Notes: generated by a model from the sequence alone, not told the origin. A stretch of DNA of 64,000 nucleotides from an uncultured Bilophila sp. (GCA_902373525.1 CABKMN010000007.1:25056-89055); one strand, 5' to 3'. Positions 1 through 8,861 are shown, counted from the stretch's first letter. Made by a program: numbers and translations.

Positions 1-2
1 GC

Positions 3-350
3 GAAACGTCCCCCGCGTCCCCGCCCGCCGGAGAGGCGGCGTTTTCCGAAGAGCCGGAGGAGCCGACGCTGCGGACCCGTTCCATGGCGGACGTGCTCGC
101 GGAGCAGGGCGACATCGCCGGGGCGCTCGAAATTTATCAGGAACTCGAAGCCGCCGCCCCCACGCCGGAAGAGGCCGGGGAGCTGCACGACAGCGTTGTC
201 GCGCTGGCGGCCCGGGTCGCCGGGAACGGTGCGGAGTCCGGAGAACAGGCGGAAAACGTCGGCGAACCTCCCTACGGGGACATGGGGAATCATCTGATGT
301 CCCTTCTGGAATCGCTGGCGGATCGCCTCGAAGCACGGGCGCGCGCGTAG
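3..350 (+). CDS. C-terminal part of a TPR-like protein (5' end outside window)
   Basis: An open frame runs in from the left edge and stops at 350. The visible part has an acidic, proline-rich linker and then the segment MADVLAEQGDIAGALEIYQEL, which looks like one tetratricopeptide-type helical hairpin. A second Ala/Glu-rich stretch follows, ending in a helix rich in Leu and Arg. The ATG at 84 is internal to the frame and probably not the true start, since the frame is open upstream and reads as protein. The lipoprotein gene follows within 30 bases, so the two may be co-transcribed. The function is not recognisable; a TPR-type scaffold is an inference from one repeat. Confidence 0.55.
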   Translation, partial: ETSPASPPAGEAAFSEEPEEPTLRTRSMADVLAEQGDIAGALEIYQELEAAAPTPEEAGELHDSVVALAARVAGNGAESGEQAENVGEPPYGDMGNHLMSLLESLADRLEARARA

Positions 351-376
351 TGCGCCTGTTTACATTGGAGAATTGC

Positions 377-1333
377 GTGTCTTTGCAGAGTTCCCTTTTC
401 ACGACGGCCTTGATCGGTACTTTGGCGCTTCTCGGAGGCTGCTCCACGTTCGACAGCACATGGAAGAGCACCAAGGCTTTTTACGGCGAGTACATCAACC
501 CGCCGGCCAAGATCGATTACGAGGACAAAGGCGTGCTGAACGACGCCGAAACCCGGCTTGCCTCCCGCATGGTGGGCATCGACATCCAGCTGGAGCAGCT
601 GGAACGCTTCCTCCAGAACGCGGACAGGCCGCCGACGGGCGAATCCGTCGCCATCCTGTTCCACCGTTTCCCGTGGCTGTCCGGCCTCGCGGCGGTGGAT
701 GCGGAGGGAACGGTGCTCGCGCAGGAGCCTCCGGCGGCCATGAAGGAACTTGATTTCTCCCGGATGCTTGAGCAGAAGCCGCGCGGCGGCGAACTGCGGG
801 GCCTCCGCGGTCTGGTCGAGGATACTCCCCTCGGGCCGGAAGTCCTGACCGGCATTCCCGTCTATTCCGGTTCGGAGATGATGGGCCTGCTCGTGGCGCA
901 TTTTGACATGCGTTCGCTCCTCACTTATACCAGTGGCGCGGAAGACCTCGTGGTGCTCTCGCCGCAGGGAATTTTGTGGCCCGGACGCTTCGTCGTGGAC
1001 GCCACGCCGCTGACGGGACAGGACTGGAACGAGATCACCAGGGATTCGACGCACGGGACGGTCAGCAACAAGACCGGCTCGTTCATCTGGATGGCGCGGT
1101 TCATCGGCGAACAGCCGCTTATTTTCGCAACGCCCTCGGAAGGGCAGTTCCCCGAAGACGCCGAGCAGTTGTCCGCGCTTTCGCACGCCTCCGCGTTCAG
1201 TTCGCAGGGCATGACCGCTCCGGTTACGGAATCGCAGGTCATGGAAGGCGGTGCCGACGGCGACAGCATCCTTACGGCGCCGCTCCCGCCCGTGCGCGGG
1301 CTGGGCATGCAGGAATCGAGTATCGAGCATTGA
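377..1333 (+). CDS. Predicted lipoprotein with sensor-like (Cache-like) region
   Basis: 318 residues from GTG at 377, preceded by GGAG at 367-370. A GTG at 350 in the same frame has no ribosome site. The N-terminus is a lipoprotein signal ending in the lipobox LLGGC, so the mature protein should be anchored by a lipidated cysteine. Residues about 90-190 (FPWLSGLAAVDAEGTV, then TGIPVYSGSEMMGLLVAHFD) have the alternating strand/helix look of PAS/Cache-type extracellular domains, but this is only a resemblance. It sits just upstream of fbp with about 95 bases between. The function is unknown. Confidence 0.75.
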   Translation: MSLQSSLFTTALIGTLALLGGCSTFDSTWKSTKAFYGEYINPPAKIDYEDKGVLNDAETRLASRMVGIDIQLEQLERFLQNADRPPTGESVAILFHRFPWLSGLAAVDAEGTVLAQEPPAAMKELDFSRMLEQKPRGGELRGLRGLVEDTPLGPEVLTGIPVYSGSEMMGLLVAHFDMRSLLTYTSGAEDLVVLSPQGILWPGRFVVDATPLTGQDWNEITRDSTHGTVSNKTGSFIWMARFIGEQPLIFATPSEGQFPEDAEQLSALSHASAFSSQGMTAPVTESQVMEGGADGDSILTAPLPPVRGLGMQESSIEH

Positions 1334-1427
1334 TCGAGGAGCGCAGTCGCGCCGCCTTTGGGCTCCGTCCGGAGGCGATTTTCTTGATGCACTTTTAGAT
1401 TGTTCACAGGACCCATAAGGAGGGCTC

Positions 1428-2432
1428 ATGTCTTCTGAAATCACCGTCACCGAACATTTGCTTCTGCAGCAGCAGAGAGCGCCGCAGGCGACGGGCCACT
1501 TTACCGCGTTGTTTCATGATCTTGTTCTTTCAGCCAAAATCATTGCCCGCAGCGTAAGTAAGGCCGGCCTGCTCGATGTCCTCGGCGGCACCGGGGACAT
1601 CAACGTGCAGGGTGAGAATGTCCAGAAGCTTGACGACTTCGCCAACCGGGTGCTGCTGTACCGCATGGAGCGCTCCGGTGTGCTGTGCGCCATCGCCTCC
1701 GAGGAAAACGCCGATCTGGTGCGCGTTTCCGCCGCCTTCCCCCGCGGCGACTACATGCTGGTCTTTGACCCGCTGGACGGCTCCTCGAACATCGACGCCA
1801 ACATCAACGTCGGCACCATCTTCTCCATCCTGCGCCGCAAGCCCGGTCGCACGGGCGAAGTGCAGCTTGACGAAATCCTCCAGCCCGGTTCCGAACAGGT
1901 TGCCGCCGGGTATTTCCTGTACGGCACCTCCACCATGCTGGTGTACACGACGGGGCAGGGCGTACACGGCTTTACGCTTGATCCGAGCGTGGGCGAATTC
2001 CTGCTTTCGCATCCCGACATCCGCATTCCGGAATCCGGGAGCATCTATTCCGTCAACGAAGGCAACTGGAACCATTGGGACGACAAGGCACGCGCCGCCA
2101 TCGACTACTTCAAGCATCCCGAAGACCCCAATGCGACGCCCTGTTCGGCCCGCTATGTCGGTTCGCTGGTTGCGGACTTCCACCGGACCCTGCTGTACGG
2201 CGGCATCTATATGTATCCCCCGGACAGCCGCAAGGGAAAGAGCCGCGGCAAGCTGCGGTACCTGTGCGAAGCCTCGCCGCTCGCCTTCGTGGCGGAAAAC
2301 GCCGGCGGTGCCGCGAGCGACGGGCACAACCGCATTCTCGACCTCACCCCGTCCACGCTGCACGAACGCGTTCCGCTGTTCATCGGCTCGCGGAAGGATG
2401 TCGAAGCGGTCAACGCCATTTATAAGAAATAG
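1428..2432 (+). CDS. fbp: Class I fructose-1,6-bisphosphatase
   Basis: 334 residues, the normal size for class I FBPase, which hydrolyses fructose 1,6-bisphosphate to fructose 6-phosphate in gluconeogenesis. The signature DPLDGSSNIDANINVGTIFS starts at about residue 114 and carries the metal- and phosphate-binding Asp and Ser residues. Near the C-terminus the segment RYLCEASPLAFVAENAGG matches the conserved substrate-site block of the family. The start has AGGAGG a few bases upstream (AAGGAGGGCTC). It stands alone, followed by a hairpin at 2479-2520 and then tsaD. Assignment is firm. Confidence 0.96.
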   Translation: MSSEITVTEHLLLQQQRAPQATGHFTALFHDLVLSAKIIARSVSKAGLLDVLGGTGDINVQGENVQKLDDFANRVLLYRMERSGVLCAIASEENADLVRVSAAFPRGDYMLVFDPLDGSSNIDANINVGTIFSILRRKPGRTGEVQLDEILQPGSEQVAAGYFLYGTSTMLVYTTGQGVHGFTLDPSVGEFLLSHPDIRIPESGSIYSVNEGNWNHWDDKARAAIDYFKHPEDPNATPCSARYVGSLVADFHRTLLYGGIYMYPPDSRKGKSRGKLRYLCEASPLAFVAENAGGAASDGHNRILDLTPSTLHERVPLFIGSRKDVEAVNAIYKK

Positions 2433-2478
2433 CGGTCGTCGGTGCCGGGAATGGTCCCGGCATTGACGTAGCGAGAAG

Positions 2479-2520
2479 AACGATCGGCCTGTGTTTCCCA
2501 TCGAAAACGGGTCGATCGTT
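2479..2520 (+). terminator. Hairpin after fbp
   Basis: AACGATCG at 2479-2486 pairs with CGATCGTT at 2513-2520 around a 26-base loop. The poly-T tract is short and displaced (ctttttc after 2530), so it is a possible rather than a clear intrinsic terminator. Confidence 0.45.
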
Positions 2521-2557
2521 CGTTTCTGGCCTTTTTCTGCATGATGCGGTGGATGTT

Positions 2558-3646
2558 ATGCTTTGTCTTGGTATCGAAACCTCTTGTGATGAAACCGCGC
2601 TGGCTCTGGTCAGGGACGGGAAATGCGTGGAGTCCGTGCTGGCGACGCAGATGGACGTGCACGCGCTGTTCGGCGGCGTCGTTCCCGAGCTGGCTTCCCG
2701 TGAGCACTACCGTTTTCTGGGTGCGCTGTACGACGAACTGATGCACCGCACGGGGCTGTCGCTGGCCGATGTGGACGTCGTCGCGGCGACCCGTGGGCCG
2801 GGCCTGCTCGGGGCGCTGCTCGTAGGCGTGGCGTTCGCCAAGGGCTTGGCTCTGGCGGGCAACAAGCCGCTGGTCGCCGTCAACCATCTCCACGCCCACC
2901 TGCTGGCCGTCGGCCTTGAACATGAGCTGGACTACCCGTTGCTGGGCCTGCTCGTTTCGGGCGGTCATACCCATATTTATCGGATAGACGCACCGGAGTC
3001 GCTGGCCTTGCTGGGGCGCACGCTTGACGACGCGGCGGGCGAAGCCTGCGACAAGTTCGCCAAAATGCTCGGTCTGCCGTATCCCGGAGGTCTGCTGCTG
3101 GATCGCCTCGCGCAGCGCGGGACCGCCGATCCGCATCTGTTCCCGCGTCCGTACACGCATGCGGACAATCTGGATTTCAGCTTCAGCGGCCTGAAGACGG
3201 CGGCGCTGACCTATCTGCGGGACCACCCCGGATTGCTTGAGGAAGGCAGGCGCGTCCGGGACGCCGGTACGGATTCCGCCTCCCCGGCGCTGTGCGACGT
3301 CTGCGCGTCCTATATGCTGGCCGTTGCGGAGACGCTCAGCCTCAAGGTTGAAAAGGCGTTCCGGCGGGAAGAGGGGAAGGGCATCACCGGAATCGTCGTG
3401 GCCGGAGGCGTGGCCGCCAACACGCAGGTGCGGGCCGCCATGCAGTCGCTCGCCGACAGGCTCGGAAAGCCGTTGCTGCTGCCGTCGCGTTTCCTGTGCA
3501 CGGACAACGCCGTGATGATCGCCCACGCCGGAGAGCTGCTCGCCCGAAAGGGATACGGGCAGGGATTGGCGTTCCCCGCCATTCCGCGCGGGCAGAAACT
3601 CCCCGATGATTTGGGCGCGTTGTGCGCTCCGCTGCGTTGTGCCTGA
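2558..3646 (+). CDS. tsaD: tRNA N6-adenosine threonylcarbamoyltransferase
   Basis: 362 residues from ATG 2558. The N-terminus LCLGIETSCDETALAL is the hallmark ATP-binding start of TsaD/Gcp, so the GTG nine bases upstream is less likely. The metal-binding HLHAHLL segment and the LLVSGGHTHIY block are present, as is the C-terminal VVAGGVAANTQVRAAM motif. The enzyme transfers threonylcarbamoyl from TC-AMP to A37 of ANN-decoding tRNAs, together with TsaB and TsaE, which are not in this window. Universal and essential in most bacteria. The C-terminus is slightly long but otherwise normal. Confidence 0.95.
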   Translation: MLCLGIETSCDETALALVRDGKCVESVLATQMDVHALFGGVVPELASREHYRFLGALYDELMHRTGLSLADVDVVAATRGPGLLGALLVGVAFAKGLALAGNKPLVAVNHLHAHLLAVGLEHELDYPLLGLLVSGGHTHIYRIDAPESLALLGRTLDDAAGEACDKFAKMLGLPYPGGLLLDRLAQRGTADPHLFPRPYTHADNLDFSFSGLKTAALTYLRDHPGLLEEGRRVRDAGTDSASPALCDVCASYMLAVAETLSLKVEKAFRREEGKGITGIVVAGGVAANTQVRAAMQSLADRLGKPLLLPSRFLCTDNAVMIAHAGELLARKGYGQGLAFPAIPRGQKLPDDLGALCAPLRCA

Positions 3647-3692
3647 ACGCTTGCGCGGTTTTTCTCAAATTGTGAATCTTTTCCGCGCCATC

Positions 3693-3721
3693 TTGACACC
3701 CCGTGATCTCGCATCTACAAT
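3693..3721 (+). promoter_or_regulatory. Sigma-70 type promoter for trxA-trxB-bamD
   Basis: TTGACA at 3693-3698 and TACAAT at 3716-3721 are separated by exactly 17 bases, close to a consensus housekeeping promoter. The trxA start codon lies about 80 bases further on. Confidence 0.7.
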
Positions 3722-3804
3722 TGCTATGTTGGAGGCACTGCCTTTGGGCGTGAACGTGCCGCCGGTTTGTTTGTCAACAAGCAACTTTTCGTAAGGAGTC
3801 GGTA

Positions 3805-4128
3805 ATGGCTACCCAAGTGAATGATTCCAACTTTGATGCCGTCGTGCTGCAGTCCCAGCTCCCTGTCCTTGTTGATTTTTGGGCTCCGTGGTGCGGTCCG
3901 TGCCGTGCCATCGGCCCCATCATCGACGAGATCGCCAACGAATATGAAGGCAAACTGTCCGTCGTCAAGCTGAACGTGGACGAAAATCCCGGCACGCCCG
4001 GCAAGTACGGCATCCGCGCCATTCCCACCCTTATCCTGTTCAAGAACGGCGAAGTGGTGGAACAGGTCACGGGCGCCGTTTCCAAGTCCAGCATCACGAC
4101 GATGATTGAACAAAAGGCTCTGGCATGA
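3805..4128 (+). CDS. trxA: Thioredoxin
   Basis: 107 residues, the standard thioredoxin length. The active site WCGPC has its cysteines at 30 and 33, the cis-proline segment is IRAIPTLILFKNGE, and the buried aspartate of LVDFWAPW is present. It acts as a cytoplasmic dithiol electron carrier reduced by the next gene. AAGGAG lies ahead of the ATG. The stop codon overlaps the start of trxB (ATGA), so the two are translationally coupled, as expected of enzyme and substrate. Confidence 0.95.
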   Translation: MATQVNDSNFDAVVLQSQLPVLVDFWAPWCGPCRAIGPIIDEIANEYEGKLSVVKLNVDENPGTPGKYGIRAIPTLILFKNGEVVEQVTGAVSKSSITTMIEQKALA

Positions 4129-5051
4129 AACAGTACGACGCCGTTGTTGTAGGCGGGGGGCCTGCCGGGATCACCGCGGCCCTTTATTTGTGCCGCTCGG
4201 GCCTTTCCGTAGCCCAGATCGAGATGCTCGCCCCCGGCGGGCAGATTCTCAAGACGGAAAGCATTGAGAACTATCCCGGATTCCCGCAGGGGATCAAGGG
4301 ATGGGAAATGGCGGATACGTTCGCCGCTCATCTGGAAGGCTATGGGCTCGAACGGTACAATGACGCGGTTCTGAAGATGGAACGGACCTCCGGCGGCTGG
4401 ATGATCGCCGTGGGGAAGGAATCCATCGAAGCCAAGGCCGTGGTCGTCTGCTCCGGCGCCAATCCTCGTCCCCTGGGGCTGCCGCGCGAGTCGCAGCTGA
4501 CGGGGCGGGGAGTTTCCTACTGCGCCCTGTGCGACGGCAACTTCTTCCGCGATCAGGTCGTCGCCGTGGTCGGCGGCGGCAATTCGGCGCTGGAAGAGGC
4601 GCTCTACCTCTCCCGGATTGTCAAAAAACTGTATCTGATCCACCGCCGCGAAGGTTTCCGCGCCGCGAAGGTCTATCAGGACAAGGTGCGCGCGGCCTCG
4701 GACAAGATCGAACTTGTGCTGGATACCGTCGTGACCGGGCTGGTCGGTGAAGAGGCCCTTCAGGGACTCCAACTGAAAAATGTGAAGACCAATGCGGAAA
4801 CGCAGCTGACGGTGGACGGCATGTTCGTGTTTGTGGGCTATGAGCCGCAGAACAGCTTCCTGCCCGCCGATCTTGATGTCGATCCGCAGGGCTTCATCGT
4901 CACCGATTGCGAGATGCGGACGAATCTGCCCGGCCTGTTCGCGGCGGGGGACATCCGTTCCAAGATGTGTCGTCAGGTGGCGACCGCCGTCGGTGACGGG
5001 GCCACAGCCGCTACGGCTGCCTTTACCTATCTTGAACAACTGGACGCCTAA
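4125..5051 (+). CDS. trxB: Thioredoxin reductase
   Basis: 308 residues with an N-terminal FAD-binding GGGPAGITAAL, a central NAD(P)-type loop VVGGGNSALEEALYL and a C-terminal FAD block LPGLFAAGDIRSK. The redox pair is C133-A-L-C136 (YCALCDG); the common form is CATC, so the inner residue is a mild variant. It reduces thioredoxin using a pyridine nucleotide. The second-half HRREGFRAAK segment differs from the classical NADPH-binding HRRxxxR only slightly. Overlaps trxA by four bases and is followed two bases later by the bamD-like gene. Confidence 0.94.
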   Translation: MKQYDAVVVGGGPAGITAALYLCRSGLSVAQIEMLAPGGQILKTESIENYPGFPQGIKGWEMADTFAAHLEGYGLERYNDAVLKMERTSGGWMIAVGKESIEAKAVVVCSGANPRPLGLPRESQLTGRGVSYCALCDGNFFRDQVVAVVGGGNSALEEALYLSRIVKKLYLIHRREGFRAAKVYQDKVRAASDKIELVLDTVVTGLVGEEALQGLQLKNVKTNAETQLTVDGMFVFVGYEPQNSFLPADLDVDPQGFIVTDCEMRTNLPGLFAAGDIRSKMCRQVATAVGDGATAATAAFTYLEQLDA

Positions 5052-5053
5052 GC

Positions 5054-5776
5054 ATGTATTTTCGTCATCTAGTGCTGGTCGCATGGGTCATGCTTCTCTC
5101 CGGATGCGGCCTCATTGACTATTTCTTTTTGCCTCCGCCGGAAGATACGGCTCAGGAATTGTACGAAGGCGCCAACGACGCCATGCACGAAAAGAATTAT
5201 GAGCAGGCCGCCCAGTATTATTCAAAGCTCAAGGACAATTTCCCCTTCAGCCCGTATACGGTGGAAGCGGAATTGTCTCTCGGGGACGCTTTGTTCCTTG
5301 ACGAAAAATATGTGGACGCCGCCGAGGCCTACAAGGAATTCGAATCCCTGCATCCCCGGCATGAGGCGATCCCGTATGTGCTGTATCAGGTCGGCATGTC
5401 CGATTTGAAGAGCTTCATTTCCGTGGATCGGCCGACGACGTCGACGCAGGAGGCTCTCGAATATTTCGGGCGTCTGCGCGAGACGTACCCCAACAGCGAG
5501 TATGCCGAAAAGGCCGCCGAGCAGATGAAGAACTGCCGTCGGCTCATCGCCGAGCATGAGCTGTATCTGGGGGATGTTTTCTGGAACATGAACAACTACG
5601 GTCCGGCATGGAAACGGTATACCTATATCGTGGACAATTTCTCCGATGTGCCGGAAGTCAGCGAACATGCGAAGGAAAAGGCTCTGTCCGCCTATTACCG
5701 GTATCGCGAGCAGCAGTCGAAGCAGGCTCGGGAACAGATTCAGGGGTCCTGGAAGCAGTGGTTTGACTGGCTCTAG
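5054..5776 (+). CDS. bamD: BamD-like outer-membrane assembly lipoprotein
   Basis: 240 residues. A lipoprotein signal ends LLSGCGLIDYFF. After it come tandem TPR-like repeats typical of BamD (YfiO): AQELYEGANDAMHEKNYEQAAQYYSKL, then LFLDEKYVDAAEAYKEFESLHP. BamD binds BamA in the complex that inserts beta-barrel proteins into the outer membrane. The length matches the family. It follows trxB with a two-base gap and is closed by a strong terminator, so it is the last gene of the trx transcript. Confidence 0.88.
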   Translation: MYFRHLVLVAWVMLLSGCGLIDYFFLPPPEDTAQELYEGANDAMHEKNYEQAAQYYSKLKDNFPFSPYTVEAELSLGDALFLDEKYVDAAEAYKEFESLHPRHEAIPYVLYQVGMSDLKSFISVDRPTTSTQEALEYFGRLRETYPNSEYAEKAAEQMKNCRRLIAEHELYLGDVFWNMNNYGPAWKRYTYIVDNFSDVPEVSEHAKEKALSAYYRYREQQSKQAREQIQGSWKQWFDWL

Positions 5777-5790
5777 TCCCGTATGAGACC

Positions 5791-5836
5791 GACAAAAGGC
5801 CGCCGCCGGAACATGTTCCGGCGGCGGCCTTTTGTC
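5791..5836 (+). terminator. Strong terminator after bamD
   Basis: A near-perfect 46-base palindrome: GACAAAAGGCCGCCGCCGGAA mirrored across ACATGT, with T-rich arms on both sides. It can act in either direction. Confidence 0.85.
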
Positions 5837-5927
5837 GTCAGGGGAGGAACGGCGTTTTCCAGAAACGGGAGGAAACAGTTTCTCATTGCGGCGTCCGTCG
5901 CCGTTTGGGAAACTCCCCTGAGGGCGC

Positions 5928-5958
5928 AAAAAAAGTCCCCGTTTGAAAACGGGGACTT
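5928..5958 (-). terminator. Terminator of the ACT-domain gene
   Basis: AAGTCCCCG pairs with CGGGGACTT around TTTGAAAA. On the minus strand it is followed by a run of seven T. Confidence 0.85.
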
Positions 5959-5970
5959 CGAGAAGGCGTA

Positions 5971-6399
5971 TCAGCCGTTGATGCGATCCGCAGGGATGAT
6001 CGGGATGTTCTTGGCTTTCAGGACTTCAATCGCCTGATCGATGCGGTCGAAGCGGAAAATCATCGTGGCGTTCCCGCCGCCTTCCTGAACGAAGGCGTAC
6101 ATGTATTCCACGTTGACGTTGTGGCCGGAAAGCGCTTCGAGGATGGCGTTCAGGCCACCGGGCTTGTCGTTCACTTCCACGGCGACGACAGCGGTGCGTC
6201 CAACGGTGAATCCGGCTTCCTTCATGATATTGATGGCTTTTTCCGTATCGTTCACGATCAGGCGGAGAATGCCGAAATCGGACGTATCGGCCAGAGAGAG
6301 GGCCCGGATGTTGATGCCCGCTTGCGCCAACGTCTTGGTCACTTCAGCCAAGCGGCCGGCTTTGTTTTCAAGAAAAATGGAAAGTTGTTCGACTTTCAT
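5971..6399 (-). CDS. Two-ACT-domain amino-acid-binding regulatory protein
   Basis: 142 residues made of two ACT domains in tandem: residues 1-70 (VEQLSIFLENKAGRLAEVTK) and 72-140 (VAVEVNDKPGGLNAILEALS). Stand-alone double-ACT proteins bind amino acids and act as small regulators. In Desulfovibrio-like genomes this type is often beside phenylacetate-CoA ligase genes; no such gene is seen here. AAGGAAGGCCACC precedes the ATG on the minus strand. Monocistronic, with its own terminator. Confident on the fold; the ligand is unknown. Confidence 0.85.
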   Translation of the reverse strand: MKVEQLSIFLENKAGRLAEVTKTLAQAGINIRALSLADTSDFGILRLIVNDTEKAINIMKEAGFTVGRTAVVAVEVNDKPGGLNAILEALSGHNVNVEYMYAFVQEGGGNATMIFRFDRIDQAIEVLKAKNIPIIPADRING

Positions 6400-6522
6400 G
6401 GTGGCCTTCCTTATATGCCTTGCGTTGCTGCCAGTCTCCGTGTGCGGAGCGGGGCTTATACTGACAGATATTGGAGGAAAACGCCAGTAAGGACTGAGCC
6501 TGCGAAACGGAAATCCGGGCGG

Positions 6523-6723
6523 TTACGCGGAATGGGTCGTATCGTCCTTTTTCTTTTCGTCTTTGGGGGTGATGTCGATTTCGTCGGGTTCCGAGCTGGC
6601 CCGCTTGAAGTTGCGGATGGCTTTGCCCAGCCCGCCGCCGATTTCAGGAAGTTTCTTGGCGCCGAAGATCAGAACGACTATAAGGAGAATGACGAGCAAT
6701 TCTTGCATGCCGATACCGTACAT
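6523..6723 (-). CDS. tatA: Twin-arginine translocase subunit TatA/TatE
   Basis: 66 residues. One N-terminal membrane helix (QELLVILLIVVLIFGAKKLP) is followed by the amphipathic helix GGGLGKAIRNFKRA and a charged tail rich in Asp and Lys. The FGxKKLP hinge is diagnostic. TatA oligomers form the pore that exports folded proteins with twin-arginine signals, such as periplasmic metalloenzymes. tatB and tatC are not in the window. A sigma-70-like promoter lies directly upstream. Confidence 0.92.
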   Translation of the reverse strand: MYGIGMQELLVILLIVVLIFGAKKLPEIGGGLGKAIRNFKRASSEPDEIDITPKDEKKKDDTTHSA

Positions 6724-6749
6724 AGAGGCCTCCGTGTGTATAATACTGG

Positions 6750-6778
6750 GATATACCGGTGGATTCCGGATAGGTCAA
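6750..6778 (-). promoter_or_regulatory. Promoter of tatA
   Basis: On the minus strand TTGACC (6778-6773) and TATATC (6755-6750) are separated by 17 bases and point at tatA. Confidence 0.55.
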
Positions 6779-6976
6779 GCGAAGGGCGTTGCATCCTTTT
6801 CCCCATCAGGGTACATACCTGAATGCCCTGACGGGGACGCCCGCCAAAACAGGAGAAATCCCCGGTCCCCACGGACACAGGGCACTTGAAAACATGGTAG
6901 TGATGTTACGCCTGCACCTCTTAGAGGTCAAGACTCTATAACGTCTGTAGAGAACATGTTTCAAAGGATCATACCC

Positions 6977-7846
6977 ATGCAAAAGGAATCGAACGATTCT
7001 GTTGTATACGTTCCCACAATGCATCGAGAATTCTTCCCCAAGGGATTTCCGGCGTGCGTGCGTCCCGTCTGGCCGGGACTTCCCGACGACCGGGACGCTC
7101 CGCGGAATTCTGAAGAATGGTATGCGGTGCCCCTGCCTTACACGCAGAGGGAAGCCGCATCGTGCCTCGCCGATCTGGCGGGGCTGGACGAAGCGGGCCT
7201 CGCGTCGCTTTCCGAGGCGGCCACGGCGTCTCAGGGGCGGGAACGCAGGGCGCAGCAGGAGCGGCAGGATTTGAAGCGGTTTGCCGAAACCGGCGAACTG
7301 CGGGAAACCGGCGAGGCGTTTTCCGCCGAGGCGGCGGCGCGTTGGGCGCAGCGGTTTTTGCTGCTGGGCTGGCTTCAGGAGGAGCGCGTGCTGGAGATGG
7401 AGCGGCTTGCGGTCCGATACCGGACGGGCGCGGAAAAGCTGGCGGCGCAACTGGGAGATCGTGAGGATGAGGACGTGTTTTCCGGCCTGCTCGGGATGAT
7501 GCGCGAACTGGTCCCCGAGGACGTGACCACGCTGCTGCCGTCGTGGCGTTTCATGCTGGACCTGCTGGCGATCCTGTTGCCGGAAGGTTGCGTGCTGTGT
7601 ACGGCGGATGCCCGAATGGGCGGCGCGCTCATCGAAAACGGGCTGTGCCGGGAGCCGCTTTCGCCGGAGGCGGCGGCGCGTTTGCCGCAGGGGTGGCATG
7701 CCCCGGAAGGCTTCCGGGTGACCTGCGGCGAGGAACCGGTGTGGAAGCTGATCGGCAAAAAGGAGAGGCAACCCGACAGGCCCTGGCTTGACAGACGCCA
7801 ACTCGTGATTCTTTGTATGGCAGACGCCACGTTGGAGCAGGCATGA
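6977..7846 (+). CDS. Uncharacterised protein, helical, upstream of a HAD phosphatase
   Basis: 289 residues from ATG 6977, which has AAAGGA ten bases upstream. An ATG at 6956 is in frame but lies very close to a likely TATAAC box at 6937-6942. The protein is mostly helical with Glu/Arg/Ala-rich segments (residues about 70-180), followed by a region with two cysteines (EGCVLCTAD). No membrane segment or signal peptide is visible. Its stop overlaps the next gene by ATGA, so it is probably functionally linked to that HAD-like phosphatase. I do not recognise the family. Confidence 0.7.
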   Translation: MQKESNDSVVYVPTMHREFFPKGFPACVRPVWPGLPDDRDAPRNSEEWYAVPLPYTQREAASCLADLAGLDEAGLASLSEAATASQGRERRAQQERQDLKRFAETGELRETGEAFSAEAAARWAQRFLLLGWLQEERVLEMERLAVRYRTGAEKLAAQLGDREDEDVFSGLLGMMRELVPEDVTTLLPSWRFMLDLLAILLPEGCVLCTADARMGGALIENGLCREPLSPEAAARLPQGWHAPEGFRVTCGEEPVWKLIGKKERQPDRPWLDRRQLVILCMADATLEQA

Positions 7847-8526
7847 TGCAATCCCCGGAAACATGGGCTTCCCGCCTTGAGGAACTCTTTCCCGACGGCC
7901 TTTCCGGCCTTATCTTTGATTGTGACGGGGTCATGGTCGACTCCTGCGGCGTCAACATCGGTTATTACAACCTGCTGCTTCGGGAAGTCGGCAAACCCCC
8001 GGTTTCCGAAGAGCAGGCCGTGTACGTGCAGATGTCCACGGCCAAAGAGGCGCTCGAATATCTGTTCACGCCGGAGGAACTCAAGCTGCTCCCCGCAATC
8101 GCGGATCGGTTCCCGTACCGCGAGGTGGCGTTGCCGCAGCTGGAGCTGGAACCGGGGCTTGAGGACATGCTGTACTGGTTGCGGGAGCGGGGCGTCCGGC
8201 TGGGCATTCACACCAACCGCGGAAGCGGAATGTGGGACCTTCTGGACCGGTTCGGCCTGCGGCCCGTGTTCGATCCCGTCATGACGGCCGATATCGTGGC
8301 CCCCAAGCCCGATCCCGCCGGAGTCCGCCGCATTCTGGAGGCGTGGGGAGCCCGTCCCGAGACCGTCGGATTCCTCGGGGACAGCGCCACGGACGCGGCG
8401 GCGGCGCAGGGCGGCGGCGTTCCTCTGCTGGCGTACGGCAATCCCGCGCTTCCCGCCGCCGTACATGTGGAGAGTTTCCCGCAGTTGCACAAGGCGCTGG
8501 AGCGCCTTCCCCGTATAGGGCGCTGA
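7843..8526 (+). CDS. HAD-superfamily phosphatase (phosphoglycolate phosphatase/beta-phosphoglucomutase-like)
   Basis: 227 residues from ATG 7843. HAD motif I is LIFDCDGVMVDS, with the nucleophile and acid/base Asp pair. Motif II is the HTNRG segment, where Thr binds phosphate. The motif III lysine is in VAPKPDPAG, and motif IV is FLGDSATDAAAA. The alpha-helical cap between motifs I and II is of the type seen in phosphoglycolate phosphatase and related enzymes. The exact substrate cannot be told. The start overlaps the previous stop codon (ATGA). Confidence 0.85.
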   Translation: MMQSPETWASRLEELFPDGLSGLIFDCDGVMVDSCGVNIGYYNLLLREVGKPPVSEEQAVYVQMSTAKEALEYLFTPEELKLLPAIADRFPYREVALPQLELEPGLEDMLYWLRERGVRLGIHTNRGSGMWDLLDRFGLRPVFDPVMTADIVAPKPDPAGVRRILEAWGARPETVGFLGDSATDAAAAQGGGVPLLAYGNPALPAAVHVESFPQLHKALERLPRIGR

Positions 8527-8561
8527 GCGTCCTGAAAGTCAACAGACCTTTTGGAGGTAGC

Positions 8562-8861
8562 ATGTTTGTGCTCGGCAATATCCTGTTCGCCGTCGCGCGG
8601 GTTCTGGATACGCTTCTGTCACTGTATTTCTGGGTCGTCATCATTTCCGCGCTGCTGACGTGGGTGCGCCCCGATCCCTACAACCCCGTCGTCCGCACGC
8701 TGAACGCCCTGACGGAGCCCGTGCTGTACCGCATCCGCAAATGGCTTCCGTTCACGTACATCAGCGGGCTGGACCTTTCGCCCATCGTGGTGCTTATCGC
8801 CATCCAGCTGGTGCAGTCCATCGTGGTCCGGTCCCTGTTCCAGTACGCGGCCATGCTGTAG
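8562..8861 (+). CDS. YggT family membrane protein
   Basis: 99 residues from ATG 8562, preceded by TTGGAGG. Two hydrophobic helices flank the YggT signature PDPYNPVVRTLNALTEPVL. The family is found beside cell-division and osmotic-stress genes in many bacteria, but its molecular role is unsettled. Here it is 35 bases after the HAD gene. Confidence 0.88.
   Translation: MFVLGNILFAVARVLDTLLSLYFWVVIISALLTWVRPDPYNPVVRTLNALTEPVLYRIRKWLPFTYISGLDLSPIVVLIAIQLVQSIVVRSLFQYAAML

Noticed and set aside
290..1450. 386-codon minus-strand frame opposite the first lipoprotein
   Set aside because: Arg-rich shadow; the plus strand has a lipobox and ribosome site.
4521..4532. Unusual CALC redox pair in thioredoxin reductase as a sign of altered function
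   Set aside because: Both cysteines are kept, the rest of the enzyme is standard, and it is coupled to trxA; a mild variant.
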